DNA from: an uncultured Eggerthellaceae bacterium
Lineage (GTDB): Bacteria > Actinomycetota > Coriobacteriia > Coriobacteriales > Eggerthellaceae
Assembly (NCBI GenBank): GCA_910588205.1
Contig: CAJUQK010000004.1
Coordinates: forward strand, 31,615 to 95,614
Reading direction: 5' to 3'
Length of the DNA: 64,000 nt
The translations under genes were made by a program, and so were the position numbers. This document shows, piece by piece, positions 8,486 to 16,429 of this stretch. The notes below the pieces were generated by a model. It made no database searches and had not been told where the DNA came from. It saw only the letters and a program-made list of their open reading frames with translations. Position 1 is the stretch's first letter; every line of letters starts with the position of its first letter.

Positions 8486-9691
8486 ATGGAAAGAACCACC
8501 ACATCGCCGAATAAGAACCTCGTAAAGACTGCGCTCATCTTAAGCAGCATCGACGGACAGGTGCAAGCAGCACTTTATATGCCCATTCTGGCTTTGACCA
8601 CATCCACATTCAATGATACAGCCACCATCAACTTCTCCTTTTCGGTCACCTCGGGAACCATGCTGATCATGACCCTAGTTGCTGGACATCTTGCCCGCTT
8701 CATAGACAAGCGCTCGCTTATACTCATAGGCACCGTGATCTTCATCCTCGGTGGCTTCGCTGGCTCCTTCTCCCCCACGGCTGAATTCCTCGTAGGCACG
8801 CGGATCATAGAAGGCATCGGGGCAGGGTTGGTCTACCCCATGGTTCCCGCCATCACCGCTCAGCTCTTCCAAGGACGCGAACGCACTCAGGTGATGGGGC
8901 TTCTGAATGGAGGGGCCTGCATAATCGCCTTCTTCCTCAATTTCGGCGCTGGCTGGGTGGGAGCGATGTTCGGGTGGCGGGTATGCCTGTGGATCTACGC
9001 CATCCTCACCATAGCCATATTCATGCAGATCAAGTACATACCGAAGATGGGTCCCGAGAAAGCCATCCAAGATGCTGAGCGCAATGCAGTGAAGAACCAC
9101 CTCTCCTACAAGATCTTCCTCTTCGCACTCGCGAACTGCGTATTCTCCTGCTGTGGGATGATCTTCAATATGACACTAGCTGGATTCATCATGGATTCAG
9201 GCATCGGCGACTCTACCATTGCGGGGACTGCTGGTTCCATCCAGACCATGGTTGGCTTCTTGGTGGGACTCCTGTTCGCTCGCATCGTGGCCCGTCTCGG
9301 CCGGTTCGTACCCGCTTTCTGCCTGGCTTCGCTCGCCGTTTGCTACTTCGGCCTAGCTGCCTCTACCGATGCTGTGGGTATATTCATCAGCATCATGTTC
9401 ATTGGGCTTTGCTGCGGCGTCCTCTATCCCTACCTGAATGAATGCGTTGCCCGGAACACCACCCATGGCACGGTCACCATCGGCATGTCCTATGTATCCA
9501 TGGGCATGATGGTGGGAAACTTCCTGTGCGGGTTCTTCGTGAACTTCCTCTCCGGCATCACCGGCGGTGTCTTCACTGCCATGTTCCAGATCGTGGGATG
9601 GGGTGCCATCATCTGCTCTGCCATCTTCTGCATCGCCGCCATCGTCAATACTGTACGCACCCAGCAAGGTCAGAACGAATATATCTCCTAG
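8486..9691 (+). CDS. MFS transporter, type A (401 aa)
   Basis: Polytopic membrane protein with about twelve hydrophobic segments. The cytoplasmic loop after TM2 reads GHLARFIDKRSL, a degenerate MFS signature, and VGTRIIEGIGAGLVYPMVP lies in TM4. A GAGAGGCGG site precedes the ATG. It is a paralogue of the carrier at 22452-23675: both share FDKK/IDKR-type loops, IGTVIF and a final Ala/Val-rich helix. It is transcribed divergently from LuxR 1 and converges on a second MFS gene. Context suggests import or export of the substrate or product of the transhydroxylase-like enzymes. The substrate cannot be read from the sequence. Confidence 0.88.
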   Translation: MERTTTSPNKNLVKTALILSSIDGQVQAALYMPILALTTSTFNDTATINFSFSVTSGTMLIMTLVAGHLARFIDKRSLILIGTVIFILGGFAGSFSPTAEFLVGTRIIEGIGAGLVYPMVPAITAQLFQGRERTQVMGLLNGGACIIAFFLNFGAGWVGAMFGWRVCLWIYAILTIAIFMQIKYIPKMGPEKAIQDAERNAVKNHLSYKIFLFALANCVFSCCGMIFNMTLAGFIMDSGIGDSTIAGTAGSIQTMVGFLVGLLFARIVARLGRFVPAFCLASLAVCYFGLAASTDAVGIFISIMFIGLCCGVLYPYLNECVARNTTHGTVTIGMSYVSMGMMVGNFLCGFFVNFLSGITGGVFTAMFQIVGWGAIICSAIFCIAAIVNTVRTQQGQNEYIS

Positions 9692-9730
9692 ACAAGCTTC
9701 AGCGTCCCTACCTCTGATGGCCTGCAACGA

Positions 9731-9762
9731 CGAAGCCAGGGCCTATCCAGCACCTGGCTTCG
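9731..9762. terminator. Bidirectional hairpin between convergent MFS genes
   Basis: A perfect 10-bp stem CGAAGCCAGG / CCTGGCTTCG encloses a 12-base loop. It lies between the ends of two convergent genes and has no long T run on either side. A role as a shared transcription terminator is likely from position. Confidence 0.6.
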
Positions 9763-9792
9763 CATAGAGACTTGATGATTACAAGATGCTAT

Positions 9793-11058
9793 CTACTCCA
9801 GAGGAGCAGCCTCCTCCACGTAGCCGTCAAGCTTTTCTGCCTTATAGTTCCTCCAGCCTTTGCTGGTCAGGTTGAAGATCAGGAAGATAGCGCCGAGGAC
9901 AAAATAGCCTACTGCCGCAAAGATAACCGGGAAGTACACATTGTCGCCACCAATGCCCTGCAGAGCGCCCAGCAGGAACGAAGACAGAAAATTGCCCAGA
10001 TTCGTGCCGATCATCATGAGAGATGCCGCCCAGGCCATACCAGCTGGGGAGGTGATGAGGCTGACCTCGAAGTTCACGAAGGCGCAGACGCAAGCACCGA
10101 TACCCAAAAGGGCCATGGCCACGTAGTAGAGCATCGTGTTGGAACCGGCCACAAGCAGGCAGATCATGCCAGCACCCAAAACGCAATAAAAGATGGGATC
10201 GGTGAACTTGCCGAGCGCCTTGAGAATAGCGCCACCAAAAGCACAGAACACAGCCGTGAACACCGTGAAGATTGACAGGCAGTTCGCAGCATCACCAGCG
10301 GTACCAGCACCATTGATATCCATGAATACCGATGACAAGATGAGCCCCTGGGAGAGCAGCATCTGATAACCCATGAACAGCAACATGACCACCCAAACGC
10401 CAACTCCGAGCTTCACGCGCTTGGCCTGCTGGAACTCCTCGGCGCTCTTCGCGCCCTCCTCCTGCACGATCTGCTCTACCGTCTTAGGCTCTTGGAAACA
10501 GATGAGCGTGATGATCCAGGCAACGAAGATGAACGCTAGGGACAGGAAGCAATAATTCCACTGAATGGTGGCCAGCCAACCGCCAAGCATAGTGAAGATG
10601 ATACCGCCGCCAGAACCGAACATCTGATTCCAACTCAGATACTTACCTCGCTCATCCTTATCGCGGATCATGCGCATGAACCAGGTGGCACCCAAAGACA
10701 TGATGAAACCCGTACCGAAACCGCAGATCAAACGGCAGAGCAGAATAACCCAGATGGAGTCGTTCCAAAACGTAGGCAAGATACCGAATATCCCGCTGGA
10801 GAGCATGCCGATGTTCGCGATCGTCTTGAACTTGACCTTGCCATTAGCAACAGACCCGAATACGAGGATACCGATGATGGTACCCAGAGAGGGTAGCGTG
10901 TTGATGAGGGACACGAGCCACTGGGGCTGGTCTGCGAACTGCTCGAAGAGCATGCCCATAGCCGGAGTGGTGGCACCAGCCGTAAAGCAGACCAAGGTGA
11001 CGCACATGACGCCGAAGGCAGCCTTCATGCTGACTGGCGAGGCTTTAGTAGAAGCCAT
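9793..11058 (-). CDS. MFS transporter, type B (421 aa)
   Basis: Twelve-helix MFS carrier. The start is set by AAAGGAGG five bases before the ATG; an upstream in-frame start at 11115 would add 19 non-hydrophobic residues. Family features are PSLGTIIGILVFG in TM2, IRDKDERGKYLSWNQ in the central loop and FQEPKTVEQ after TM6. It is a paralogue of the carrier at 21126-22382, which has PSLTTILGTLLVG and VNDKEERSKYLG at the same places. Each molybdoenzyme module of this island therefore has one type A and one type B carrier. It converges with the type A gene and is preceded by a long regulatory gap with RGTATKAR half-sites. Confidence 0.88.
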   Translation of the reverse strand: MASTKASPVSMKAAFGVMCVTLVCFTAGATTPAMGMLFEQFADQPQWLVSLINTLPSLGTIIGILVFGSVANGKVKFKTIANIGMLSSGIFGILPTFWNDSIWVILLCRLICGFGTGFIMSLGATWFMRMIRDKDERGKYLSWNQMFGSGGGIIFTMLGGWLATIQWNYCFLSLAFIFVAWIITLICFQEPKTVEQIVQEEGAKSAEEFQQAKRVKLGVGVWVVMLLFMGYQMLLSQGLILSSVFMDINGAGTAGDAANCLSIFTVFTAVFCAFGGAILKALGKFTDPIFYCVLGAGMICLLVAGSNTMLYYVAMALLGIGACVCAFVNFEVSLITSPAGMAWAASLMMIGTNLGNFLSSFLLGALQGIGGDNVYFPVIFAAVGYFVLGAIFLIFNLTSKGWRNYKAEKLDGYVEEAAPLE

Positions 11059-11190
11059 TCTCTCCTCCTTTGGAAAGGATTGACAAGAGGAACCCTTGAC
11101 GACAGCGCCCTTCATCCCTCATCGAGCATTCCTCCTTTCCCTCTGGGATGAGTCGCTTCGCTTCAGGATCCATTTCCGTGCCGCTTATCC

Positions 11191-11356
11191 TCATACTTGA
11201 AGGTTCGCTTCCGTTGGATTCAAACTATCCGAAGAACTGCAAGTATGAAAAGCGACAGCCTCTTTATATCCACCGGCTGCATCTTGGATAAGCGATAGGC
11301 GGTATCAAATGCCTGCTCCGCAGTTCGTCAATTGGTATTAGAGGATAAGAGTATGA
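11191..11356. promoter_or_regulatory. Half-site cluster in the gap upstream of MFS type B
   Basis: The 381-base gap 11059-11439 contains TCATACTTG at 11191-11199 and its exact reverse complement CAAGTATGA at 11240-11248. GGTATTAG at 11334-11341 and AGTATGA at 11350-11356 follow. All fit the RGTATKAR pattern shared with other promoter regions in the island. The spacing of the first pair (40 bases between arms) would allow DNA looping or two dimer sites. An inverted repeat TCGTTCG (11401-11407) / CGAACGA (11431-11437) just downstream of the URO-D-like stop may end that gene's transcript. Confidence 0.45.
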
Positions 11357-11439
11357 CCCTTCGTACAGGATGTCTTCGAGAAGCATGCCCGCCAGATGTC
11401 TCGTTCGGTCACGCTCGACATCGCAGACCACGAACGATC

Positions 11440-12462
11440 TCACACCGCAGGCGTGATAGGCGGCTGGCTTGCACCGAGAAGTTCTTCGCTCACTTGAGCA
11501 ATGGCCTTGCTTGCCGCCTCATACGCCCCTGGGAAAGCGGTCATAGGACCAGCTGAAGTGAAGCTGGGAATCATATAATTCACCCCGGTAGATTCCACAA
11601 GGCTCTTCACATGATCGTAGATCTTGTCGAAGGACCAGTCAGCCACATCGAACTTGCCATTGTCGATCCCACCCTGGAATGAGATCTGGCCCCCGTATTC
11701 CTTGACCAGCGCCGGAAGGTCATTCTCGGTCACAGGACCTTGCCAGATATCAACACCCATATCGATGAATTCTGGCACGAAGGGCGCACTATAAGCGTCA
11801 TTGTGATGCACGATGAGCTGAACTCCATTATCCTTCCAGAAGCCATAGACCCTCTGATAGGCAGGGACCAAGAATTCCTGCATCACACCACGGCTGAAGA
11901 GGGTGCCTACCTGCGTCCCGAAGTCATCAGCATGAAAGAGGGCATCCGGCTGAAAGCGCTCCAGCTGGATCTGTGCAACTCTCAATTCCCATTCCACCAT
12001 GTAATCAATGAGCTCATGCATCTCATCTGGGTTCTCCATGAATGCGCAGAGGGTGTCTTCCATACCCAGCAAGTAATGGATCTTCTCGAATATGCCTTGG
12101 GCAACTTCAACGGTTACGAACTGCTGAGAGCGGTCTATCTTCGACGCTGCCTCCATGAAGGGGGCCCAATCGTCTTCGGTATAGCTATCAGGGTCAGGAG
12201 CAACCACGTAATCCTTCCACCGTTCGATATCCTTGATAACGCGTGTCTCAACCGTATCTGACGGATAAGGTCCTGGCTGTCCTTCAGCCCAGGTGATCGT
12301 GGCCCCCCAAGCATTCGTCAAAGTCTCACCCACATTACAGAAACCTACCGAATCGGCGATGATTGGATCGAAGGCGGTTCCAAGGTAGGAACGCTGATCC
12401 ATGAGATACTCGGGTTTCCCTCCCTGGATGATCTGCAACAAGTTCTCGCGAGGCGTCAGCAT
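11440..12462 (-). CDS. URO-D superfamily protein, methyltransferase-like (340 aa)
   Basis: Soluble TIM-barrel protein of the uroporphyrinogen decarboxylase superfamily, which includes MtaA/MtbA/CmuA corrinoid methyltransferases. Matching blocks are LTPRENLLQIIQGGKPEY at the N-terminus, FHADDFGTQ in mid-barrel, HHNDAYSAPFVPEFIDMGVD near 225-245 and FQGGIDN near 270. The start follows AAAGGAG. The methyltransferase branch usually binds zinc through an HxC motif; here that place reads HHNDA, with no cysteine, and the whole protein has few cysteines. No corrinoid protein gene is adjacent. Possible roles are demethylation of methoxylated aromatics before dehydroxylation, or a lyase-type reaction on an aromatic acid. 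Neither is demonstrated. Confidence 0.75.
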   Translation of the reverse strand: MLTPRENLLQIIQGGKPEYLMDQRSYLGTAFDPIIADSVGFCNVGETLTNAWGATITWAEGQPGPYPSDTVETRVIKDIERWKDYVVAPDPDSYTEDDWAPFMEAASKIDRSQQFVTVEVAQGIFEKIHYLLGMEDTLCAFMENPDEMHELIDYMVEWELRVAQIQLERFQPDALFHADDFGTQVGTLFSRGVMQEFLVPAYQRVYGFWKDNGVQLIVHHNDAYSAPFVPEFIDMGVDIWQGPVTENDLPALVKEYGGQISFQGGIDNGKFDVADWSFDKIYDHVKSLVESTGVNYMIPSFTSAGPMTAFPGAYEAASKAIAQVSEELLGASQPPITPAV

Positions 12463-12697
12463 GGGATTCTCCTTTTGATCGCAACGATCTCAGCCCTATG
12501 GCGCTTGCAAAACATCTCCCATAAGGCTCCTTTGGATCGTTATACCTGCTGGAGGGAAGAAAAACGAGATACAGCTAATATGAGAAGGACATATCGGCAT
12601 CGTCTTTTGATATTAAAGGAGGCGAAGAAACGGGGGACCTTCGATCTAACCTCAGATACTCTCTCTTCGCGCTCATCTGAGGCGACTGGATTGGTTT
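12463..12697. other. Intergenic region upstream of URO-D-like gene
   Basis: No gene is visible. TAATATGAG at 12576-12584 is a weak match to the RGTATKAR half-site and lies about 115 bases upstream of the URO-D-like start. CCTCAGAT (12650-12657) and ATCTGAGG (12675-12682) form an 8-bp inverted repeat of unknown role just before the operator array of the next gene. Confidence 0.35.
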
Positions 12698-12754
12698 ACT
12701 CGTTTAATCACTCGTTTAATCACTCGTTTAGTTAAACAAGCAGTTAAACGAGTG
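12698..12754. repeat. Operator-like array: two direct ACTCGTTTAATC units plus an inverted pair
   Basis: ACTCGTTTAATC occurs at 12698-12709 and 12710-12721. ACTCGTTTA follows at 12722-12730, facing TTAAACGAGTG at 12744-12754, with a partial unit TTAAAC between them. A possible promoter, TTGGTT (12691) - 18 bases - TTTAAT (12715-12720), lies inside the array, so a bound protein would block it. The mirror image of this array lies downstream of the gene at 14303-14348. Confidence 0.8.
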
Positions 12755-12801
12755 TGCTACCATCGTGAAAGAAGGCAACCGATGAAGATGGCAGGGTATA
12801 G

Positions 12802-14286
12802 ATGGATGTCACCCAGGAGCAGCTCCAAGAAACGATCGATCTGATGAGGAAGATCGGCGTCGATCTTCAGAAATACGAAGTAAAGTCTACGCCGAAAGAA
12901 GCATCCAAAGATATAGCAAAGACGCTCTCTGCCTTTTCCAACGGCTCAGGTGGCTGGCTCATCTTCGGCTTATCGGAAAAAGACGGCTTCACACCAGTGA
13001 AGGACATCGATATAAAGTCGTTGCAAGACTCTATTGCCAATGTTTGCAATGAGAAGATGCATCCCCCTGTCCGTCCCATCATCTCTGTCCATGAAGTCGA
13101 GGGCCATCCGATCTTGGTCGCTGATATAAAGGAGATGCGGCCGATGGATAAGCCATGCTATGTAAAACAAAGTGGTATGTATGACGGGGCTTTCATCAGA
13201 ACGGGGGATGGAGACCGAAGGTTATCGCATTACGAGATAGACCGCCTTAACGATGAGCACCGCCAACCTCGCTATGATCGCGATATCGTTGAAGATGCAA
13301 CGATGGAAGATTTGGATAGTGGTCTTCTTGCCGCTCTTCTGCAACGTGAGCGCATCGTACATGCTAGGAATTTTGCGCAGCTTCCAGACGAAGAAGCGCT
13401 CACCAAGCTCAATGTCATAAAAAGGGATGCTCATGGCATCCTCCGACCAACTTTAGCGGGGCTTCTTGCGTTGGGAGAATTCCCGCAACAATTCTTCCCT
13501 CGCCTGAACATCTCATTTGCCTGTTATCCCGGCACGAACAAGTCAGATGTAACTGAAATGGGACAACGGCTCATAGATTCCGCAACATTGGTTGGCTCAG
13601 TTCCCTTCATGATCGAAGACGCGATTGCTGCCATTGATAGGAACATGAGAACAGGAGCACTTATTGAAGGCGCATTTCGAAAAGATGTCCCTGATTATCC
13701 GATCATCGCACTTCGTGAAGCTATTGCCAATGCCCTGATGCATAGAGACTACTCCCCTCAATCCCATGGGACACCGGTTCAAATAGATATGTACATCGAC
13801 AGGCTGGAGATCCTCAATCCCGGTGGGTTATTCGGCAATGTGACCATTGACATGCTCGGCAAAGACTGCGTAAGCGCGTCACGCAACCAATTCCTCGCTC
13901 ATCTTCTGGAGAGCATTCCTTATTCCGATGGCCAATTCGTTGCCGAGAATCGAGGTACGGGCTATCAGACCATAGAGGCTCAGATGAGCGACGCATTGAT
14001 GCCCCCTCCAACACCGAGGGATACGATAGGCTTCTTTTCTCTTCTTTTTCAAAAAAGACATATCACGCCTGATGAAAGACGTTTTTCTTCTCAAGAATCC
14101 ATGAGGGCTATCATTCTTGGACTGCTTGAGGATCAGGGATCCATTAGCACCGGAGAAGTGGCGAAGCATTCAGGAAAATCGAAAGCCACTGTCGTGAAGT
14201 ACATCAATGGCATGATCGATGCCAACATCCTAGAACCAACTCAGCCGAAAGGCAGTACGAAGCAGCGCTATCGCCTCTCCCATTGA
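12802..14286 (+). CDS. Schlafen/AlbA_2-type ATPase-like transcription regulator (494 aa)
   Basis: Three regions are visible. Residues 20-130 form an AlbA_2 (Schlafen-type) domain with KYEVKSTPKE and AFSNGSGGWLIFGL. Residues 290-400 form a GHKL/HATPase_c_4-like domain with REAIANALMHRDYS (E306, N310) and NPGGLF (339-344). Residues 430-494 form a winged helix with STGEVAKHSGKSKATVVKYI. The family is annotated as putative DNA-binding regulator or RecG-related. A site AGGG lies 6-8 bases before the ATG; a 20-codon overlapping reading frame starts at 12782 with a better AGAAGG site. The gene is richer in A and T than its neighbours, stands alone and is bracketed by inverted arrays of ACTCGTTTAATC. 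This suggests autoregulation and horizontal acquisition (inference). Confidence 0.85.
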   Translation: MDVTQEQLQETIDLMRKIGVDLQKYEVKSTPKEASKDIAKTLSAFSNGSGGWLIFGLSEKDGFTPVKDIDIKSLQDSIANVCNEKMHPPVRPIISVHEVEGHPILVADIKEMRPMDKPCYVKQSGMYDGAFIRTGDGDRRLSHYEIDRLNDEHRQPRYDRDIVEDATMEDLDSGLLAALLQRERIVHARNFAQLPDEEALTKLNVIKRDAHGILRPTLAGLLALGEFPQQFFPRLNISFACYPGTNKSDVTEMGQRLIDSATLVGSVPFMIEDAIAAIDRNMRTGALIEGAFRKDVPDYPIIALREAIANALMHRDYSPQSHGTPVQIDMYIDRLEILNPGGLFGNVTIDMLGKDCVSASRNQFLAHLLESIPYSDGQFVAENRGTGYQTIEAQMSDALMPPPTPRDTIGFFSLLFQKRHITPDERRFSSQESMRAIILGLLEDQGSISTGEVAKHSGKSKATVVKYINGMIDANILEPTQPKGSTKQRYRLSH

Positions 14287-14302
14287 TCAGCCTGTAAGGG
14301 TT

Positions 14303-14348
14303 CACTCGTTTAGCTAAACGAGTGATTAAACGAGTGATTAAACGAGTG
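14303..14348. repeat. Mirror-image operator array downstream of the AlbA_2 gene
   Basis: CACTCGTTTAGCTAAACGAGTG (14303-14324) is a perfect palindrome. It is followed by two direct ATTAAACGAGTG units at 14325-14336 and 14337-14348. The set is the inverted counterpart of the array at 12698-12754, so the gene lies between inverted repeats about 50 bp long. It may be a second binding site, a convergent operator, or a terminal repeat of a small mobile unit. Confidence 0.8.
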
Positions 14349-14670
14349 AGCATTCTCAGGAGCCACTAAGCGTGATACCTGAGAGCGATCGGCTCTCTGG
14401 TAGGCAGCTGAGCTCTGGGTGGCCTGAGCTCTGGAAGTTGCAGCGTAGACCAAGAGCACCTGATAGGATTTTAGCCTCGCCCGCAAAGCGGCATTTTCGC
14501 TAAAGCCCTCAGCCTTCTATGCATGAACACCCCTTATGAAATCCTCGTCACTTCGTCGTAGAGGCTGTTTCGTACGGTGGGGCAATTATCAGTGCCGTAT
14601 GCATTTGATAGCCTTAACCTAATCACTGAGCAAATGCGGTTCTCTTACCTATGCGAGGCGAGAGGATGAA
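14349..14670. other. Intergenic region upstream of LuxR 2
   Basis: About 320 bases with no reading frame I would call. It must hold the promoter of the LuxR gene at 14671. I see no convincing -35/-10 pair and no RGTATKAR half-site here. Confidence 0.4.
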
Positions 14671-16221
14671 GTGCCTATGAGCGATGCCCCCTTCAAAAGC
14701 GATGCGGCATTCCAGCTTTCGTCCATGTCTTGGGACACCACCACTGGGTTGGGCTGCTTCTTCACTTGGACATTCAGCATGCTCTGCCTCGGTGACTTCG
14801 AGAACAGTCCTCTGGTCGCGGGACTCGAAAGCTCCCACGATTTCCTCTTCACGCGTCTTCTGTTCCTGGCGGGTACTGCTACCGCATCCCTACTCTGCCT
14901 TTTTGCCCTAAAGCAGCTTTCACGGCCTTCGCCCGTGCTTCTAGGAATTGCCTTCCTGCTGACATCCGCCCCGATGGTCTGCCTCCTCCCCCTTCCGCTC
15001 CTCAGGCAAATCGGAGCCTACGGAACCGCATGGGTGGCCTGTGGTGCCGGAGAAGCATTCTGGTTCTTTTTCTGGCTCTTCCATCTACGAATGATCCCCG
15101 TCGATCTATGCCGCCGTACGGTATGCAGGGCTATGGCCCTCGCGGGTGCCTTCACATTCCTCTTCGCCCTCATGTACGCTGACCTCATGATGCTAGGCTT
15201 GGCAGTGCTTCCGGTAGCCTGGACTGCCTTCTTCATCAACTCATCTTTGCACTCCCCCTCAGTTGACCCCTTCGAAAGCCCCTCGTTCAAAGCACCTCAG
15301 ACCAAAGGGGGCTTCCGTGAGTGCACAAGCCACGTCATCACCACCTTGCGCGAAGAGGGGTTATCGAAAGTGCTGCTCAAAGGCCTTCACTCATTCATGT
15401 TCGCCTACCTATTCGGCATCGCACTCATCACTGCCGTATCGATTGGCGGAACGGTAGTGGCAGGATCAGTCTTAGGGTTCACAATAGCCCTCGCAAGCCT
15501 GGGGCTATTCCATTTGCTTCAGCGTGATGAGCTGCTTGCTTCCACGATCATCACCAACGCCTTCGTTCCCCTCTCGTGTATCTCCTTCCTGGGAATGGCC
15601 ATCCTATACCCCGCTCCCTCCCTTGTATCCTTCGTTGCCTTGACCGGAGCACTCACCACCATGCTCTGGATCATGAGCATCATATCCTCATTCAACTACC
15701 TCTCCTTTATGCCGACCCGATTCATCTTCGAAGGCTGGTCCGCAAAAGCCTGCTCATCGATAGGTATGCTAGGCGGATGGCTCACGGGTGGCTCTTTGCT
15801 GATTTTTGAGCCTCAAGATGAACGCCTCGTTATACTGGCGATGTTCGCATCCCTCTGCGCGGTGGTCATCCTAGACGATGTCTTCTTCAAGAAGATGCGA
15901 TTGGTGATGTCAAGGACCATCGTGAACAAAGAAGAGCAGATAGCAGTCCAAGAGACTGCTACGATCCTTCCTTTTTCTCCCAAAGGGGATCGTTGGCTGG
16001 AAGCCTGCGATGTCTTGGCTGAGCGTCATAGCCTATCACCTCGCCAGAAGGAGGTGTTCCTGCTCTTAGCGAATGGACGGAATACTGAATACATCACCAA
16101 CGCCCTAGGGCTCTCTACTCCCACGGTGAAGACTCACACCTACGCGGTATATCAAAAACTAGGGATTCACTCCCACCAAGCCCTCATAGATTTGATCGAG
16201 AAGACTGCCTTCACCGGATGA
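14671..16221 (+). CDS. Membrane-bound LuxR-family transcriptional regulator 2 (516 aa)
   Basis: About twelve hydrophobic segments fill residues 25-420. The C-terminal 65 residues are a LuxR helix-turn-helix: SLSPRQKEVFLLLANGRN, YITNALG, STPTVKTHTYAVYQKLGIHS. The start is a GTG at 14671 with GAGAGG five bases upstream; an ATG at 14677 is the alternative. The DNA-binding helix is much closer to that of LuxR 3 (convergent, 16430-18043) than to LuxR 1, so 2 and 3 look like a more recent duplication pair. It could control the AlbA_2-flanked region or the dehydroxylase-like modules to the right. The target is not evident from the sequence. Confidence 0.9.
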   Translation: MPMSDAPFKSDAAFQLSSMSWDTTTGLGCFFTWTFSMLCLGDFENSPLVAGLESSHDFLFTRLLFLAGTATASLLCLFALKQLSRPSPVLLGIAFLLTSAPMVCLLPLPLLRQIGAYGTAWVACGAGEAFWFFFWLFHLRMIPVDLCRRTVCRAMALAGAFTFLFALMYADLMMLGLAVLPVAWTAFFINSSLHSPSVDPFESPSFKAPQTKGGFRECTSHVITTLREEGLSKVLLKGLHSFMFAYLFGIALITAVSIGGTVVAGSVLGFTIALASLGLFHLLQRDELLASTIITNAFVPLSCISFLGMAILYPAPSLVSFVALTGALTTMLWIMSIISSFNYLSFMPTRFIFEGWSAKACSSIGMLGGWLTGGSLLIFEPQDERLVILAMFASLCAVVILDDVFFKKMRLVMSRTIVNKEEQIAVQETATILPFSPKGDRWLEACDVLAERHSLSPRQKEVFLLLANGRNTEYITNALGLSTPTVKTHTYAVYQKLGIHSHQALIDLIEKTAFTG

Positions 16222-16236
16222 AGAATACCAACGCCT

Positions 16237-16416
16237 TTATCGCCCGGAGGAGCGACTAGCTTGGCCGGGCATGCGAACGAGAGGCTCACCGCACTTCACA
16301 CAAACCTCGTCAGTTGGCTTGTTGACGTGGCCACAAGCGAAGCAGGTGCCAAACGGCCTTGTTCGGAGCTTCGTGATTCCACACTTTCCGCATCCGGTGC
16401 AGAGATATCCGCACAT
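16237..16416 (-). CDS. Small zinc-ribbon protein (59 aa)
   Basis: This 59-codon frame begins MCGYLCTGCGKCG and continues with CFACGH and CVKCGEPL, giving CxxC pairs typical of zinc ribbons. Seven of its eight cysteines fall in such motifs. It starts 13 bases after the stop of LuxR 3 on the same strand, with a run of G residues as a possible ribosome site, so the two genes are probably co-transcribed. Its end nearly touches the end of the convergent LuxR 2 gene (15-base gap). Possible roles are a small nucleic-acid-binding partner, a zinc-dependent modulator of the regulator, or a rubredoxin-like carrier. None is proven. Confidence 0.7.
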   Translation of the reverse strand: MCGYLCTGCGKCGITKLRTRPFGTCFACGHVNKPTDEVCVKCGEPLVRMPGQASRSSGR

Positions 16417-16429
16417 AGCCCGACCCCCC

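Noticed and set aside
8486..11058. Prophage or integrative element covering the carrier genes
   Set aside because: No integrase, capsid, replication or conjugation genes and no attachment-like direct repeats are seen.
12475..12735. 86-codon plus-strand frame ending in the operator array
   Set aside because: The C-terminus is just a translation of the ACTCGTTTAATC repeats, with no supported start.
12802..14286. Transposase for the flanking inverted arrays
   Set aside because: The protein has AlbA_2, GHKL-like and winged-helix features and no visible DDE, HUH or recombinase motif, so calling it a transposase is not supported. Mobility remains only a hypothesis.
14571..14599. TACGG / CCGTA inverted repeat upstream of LuxR 2 as an operator
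   Set aside because: The arms are only 5 bp with a 17-base gap, which is expected by chance at this scale.
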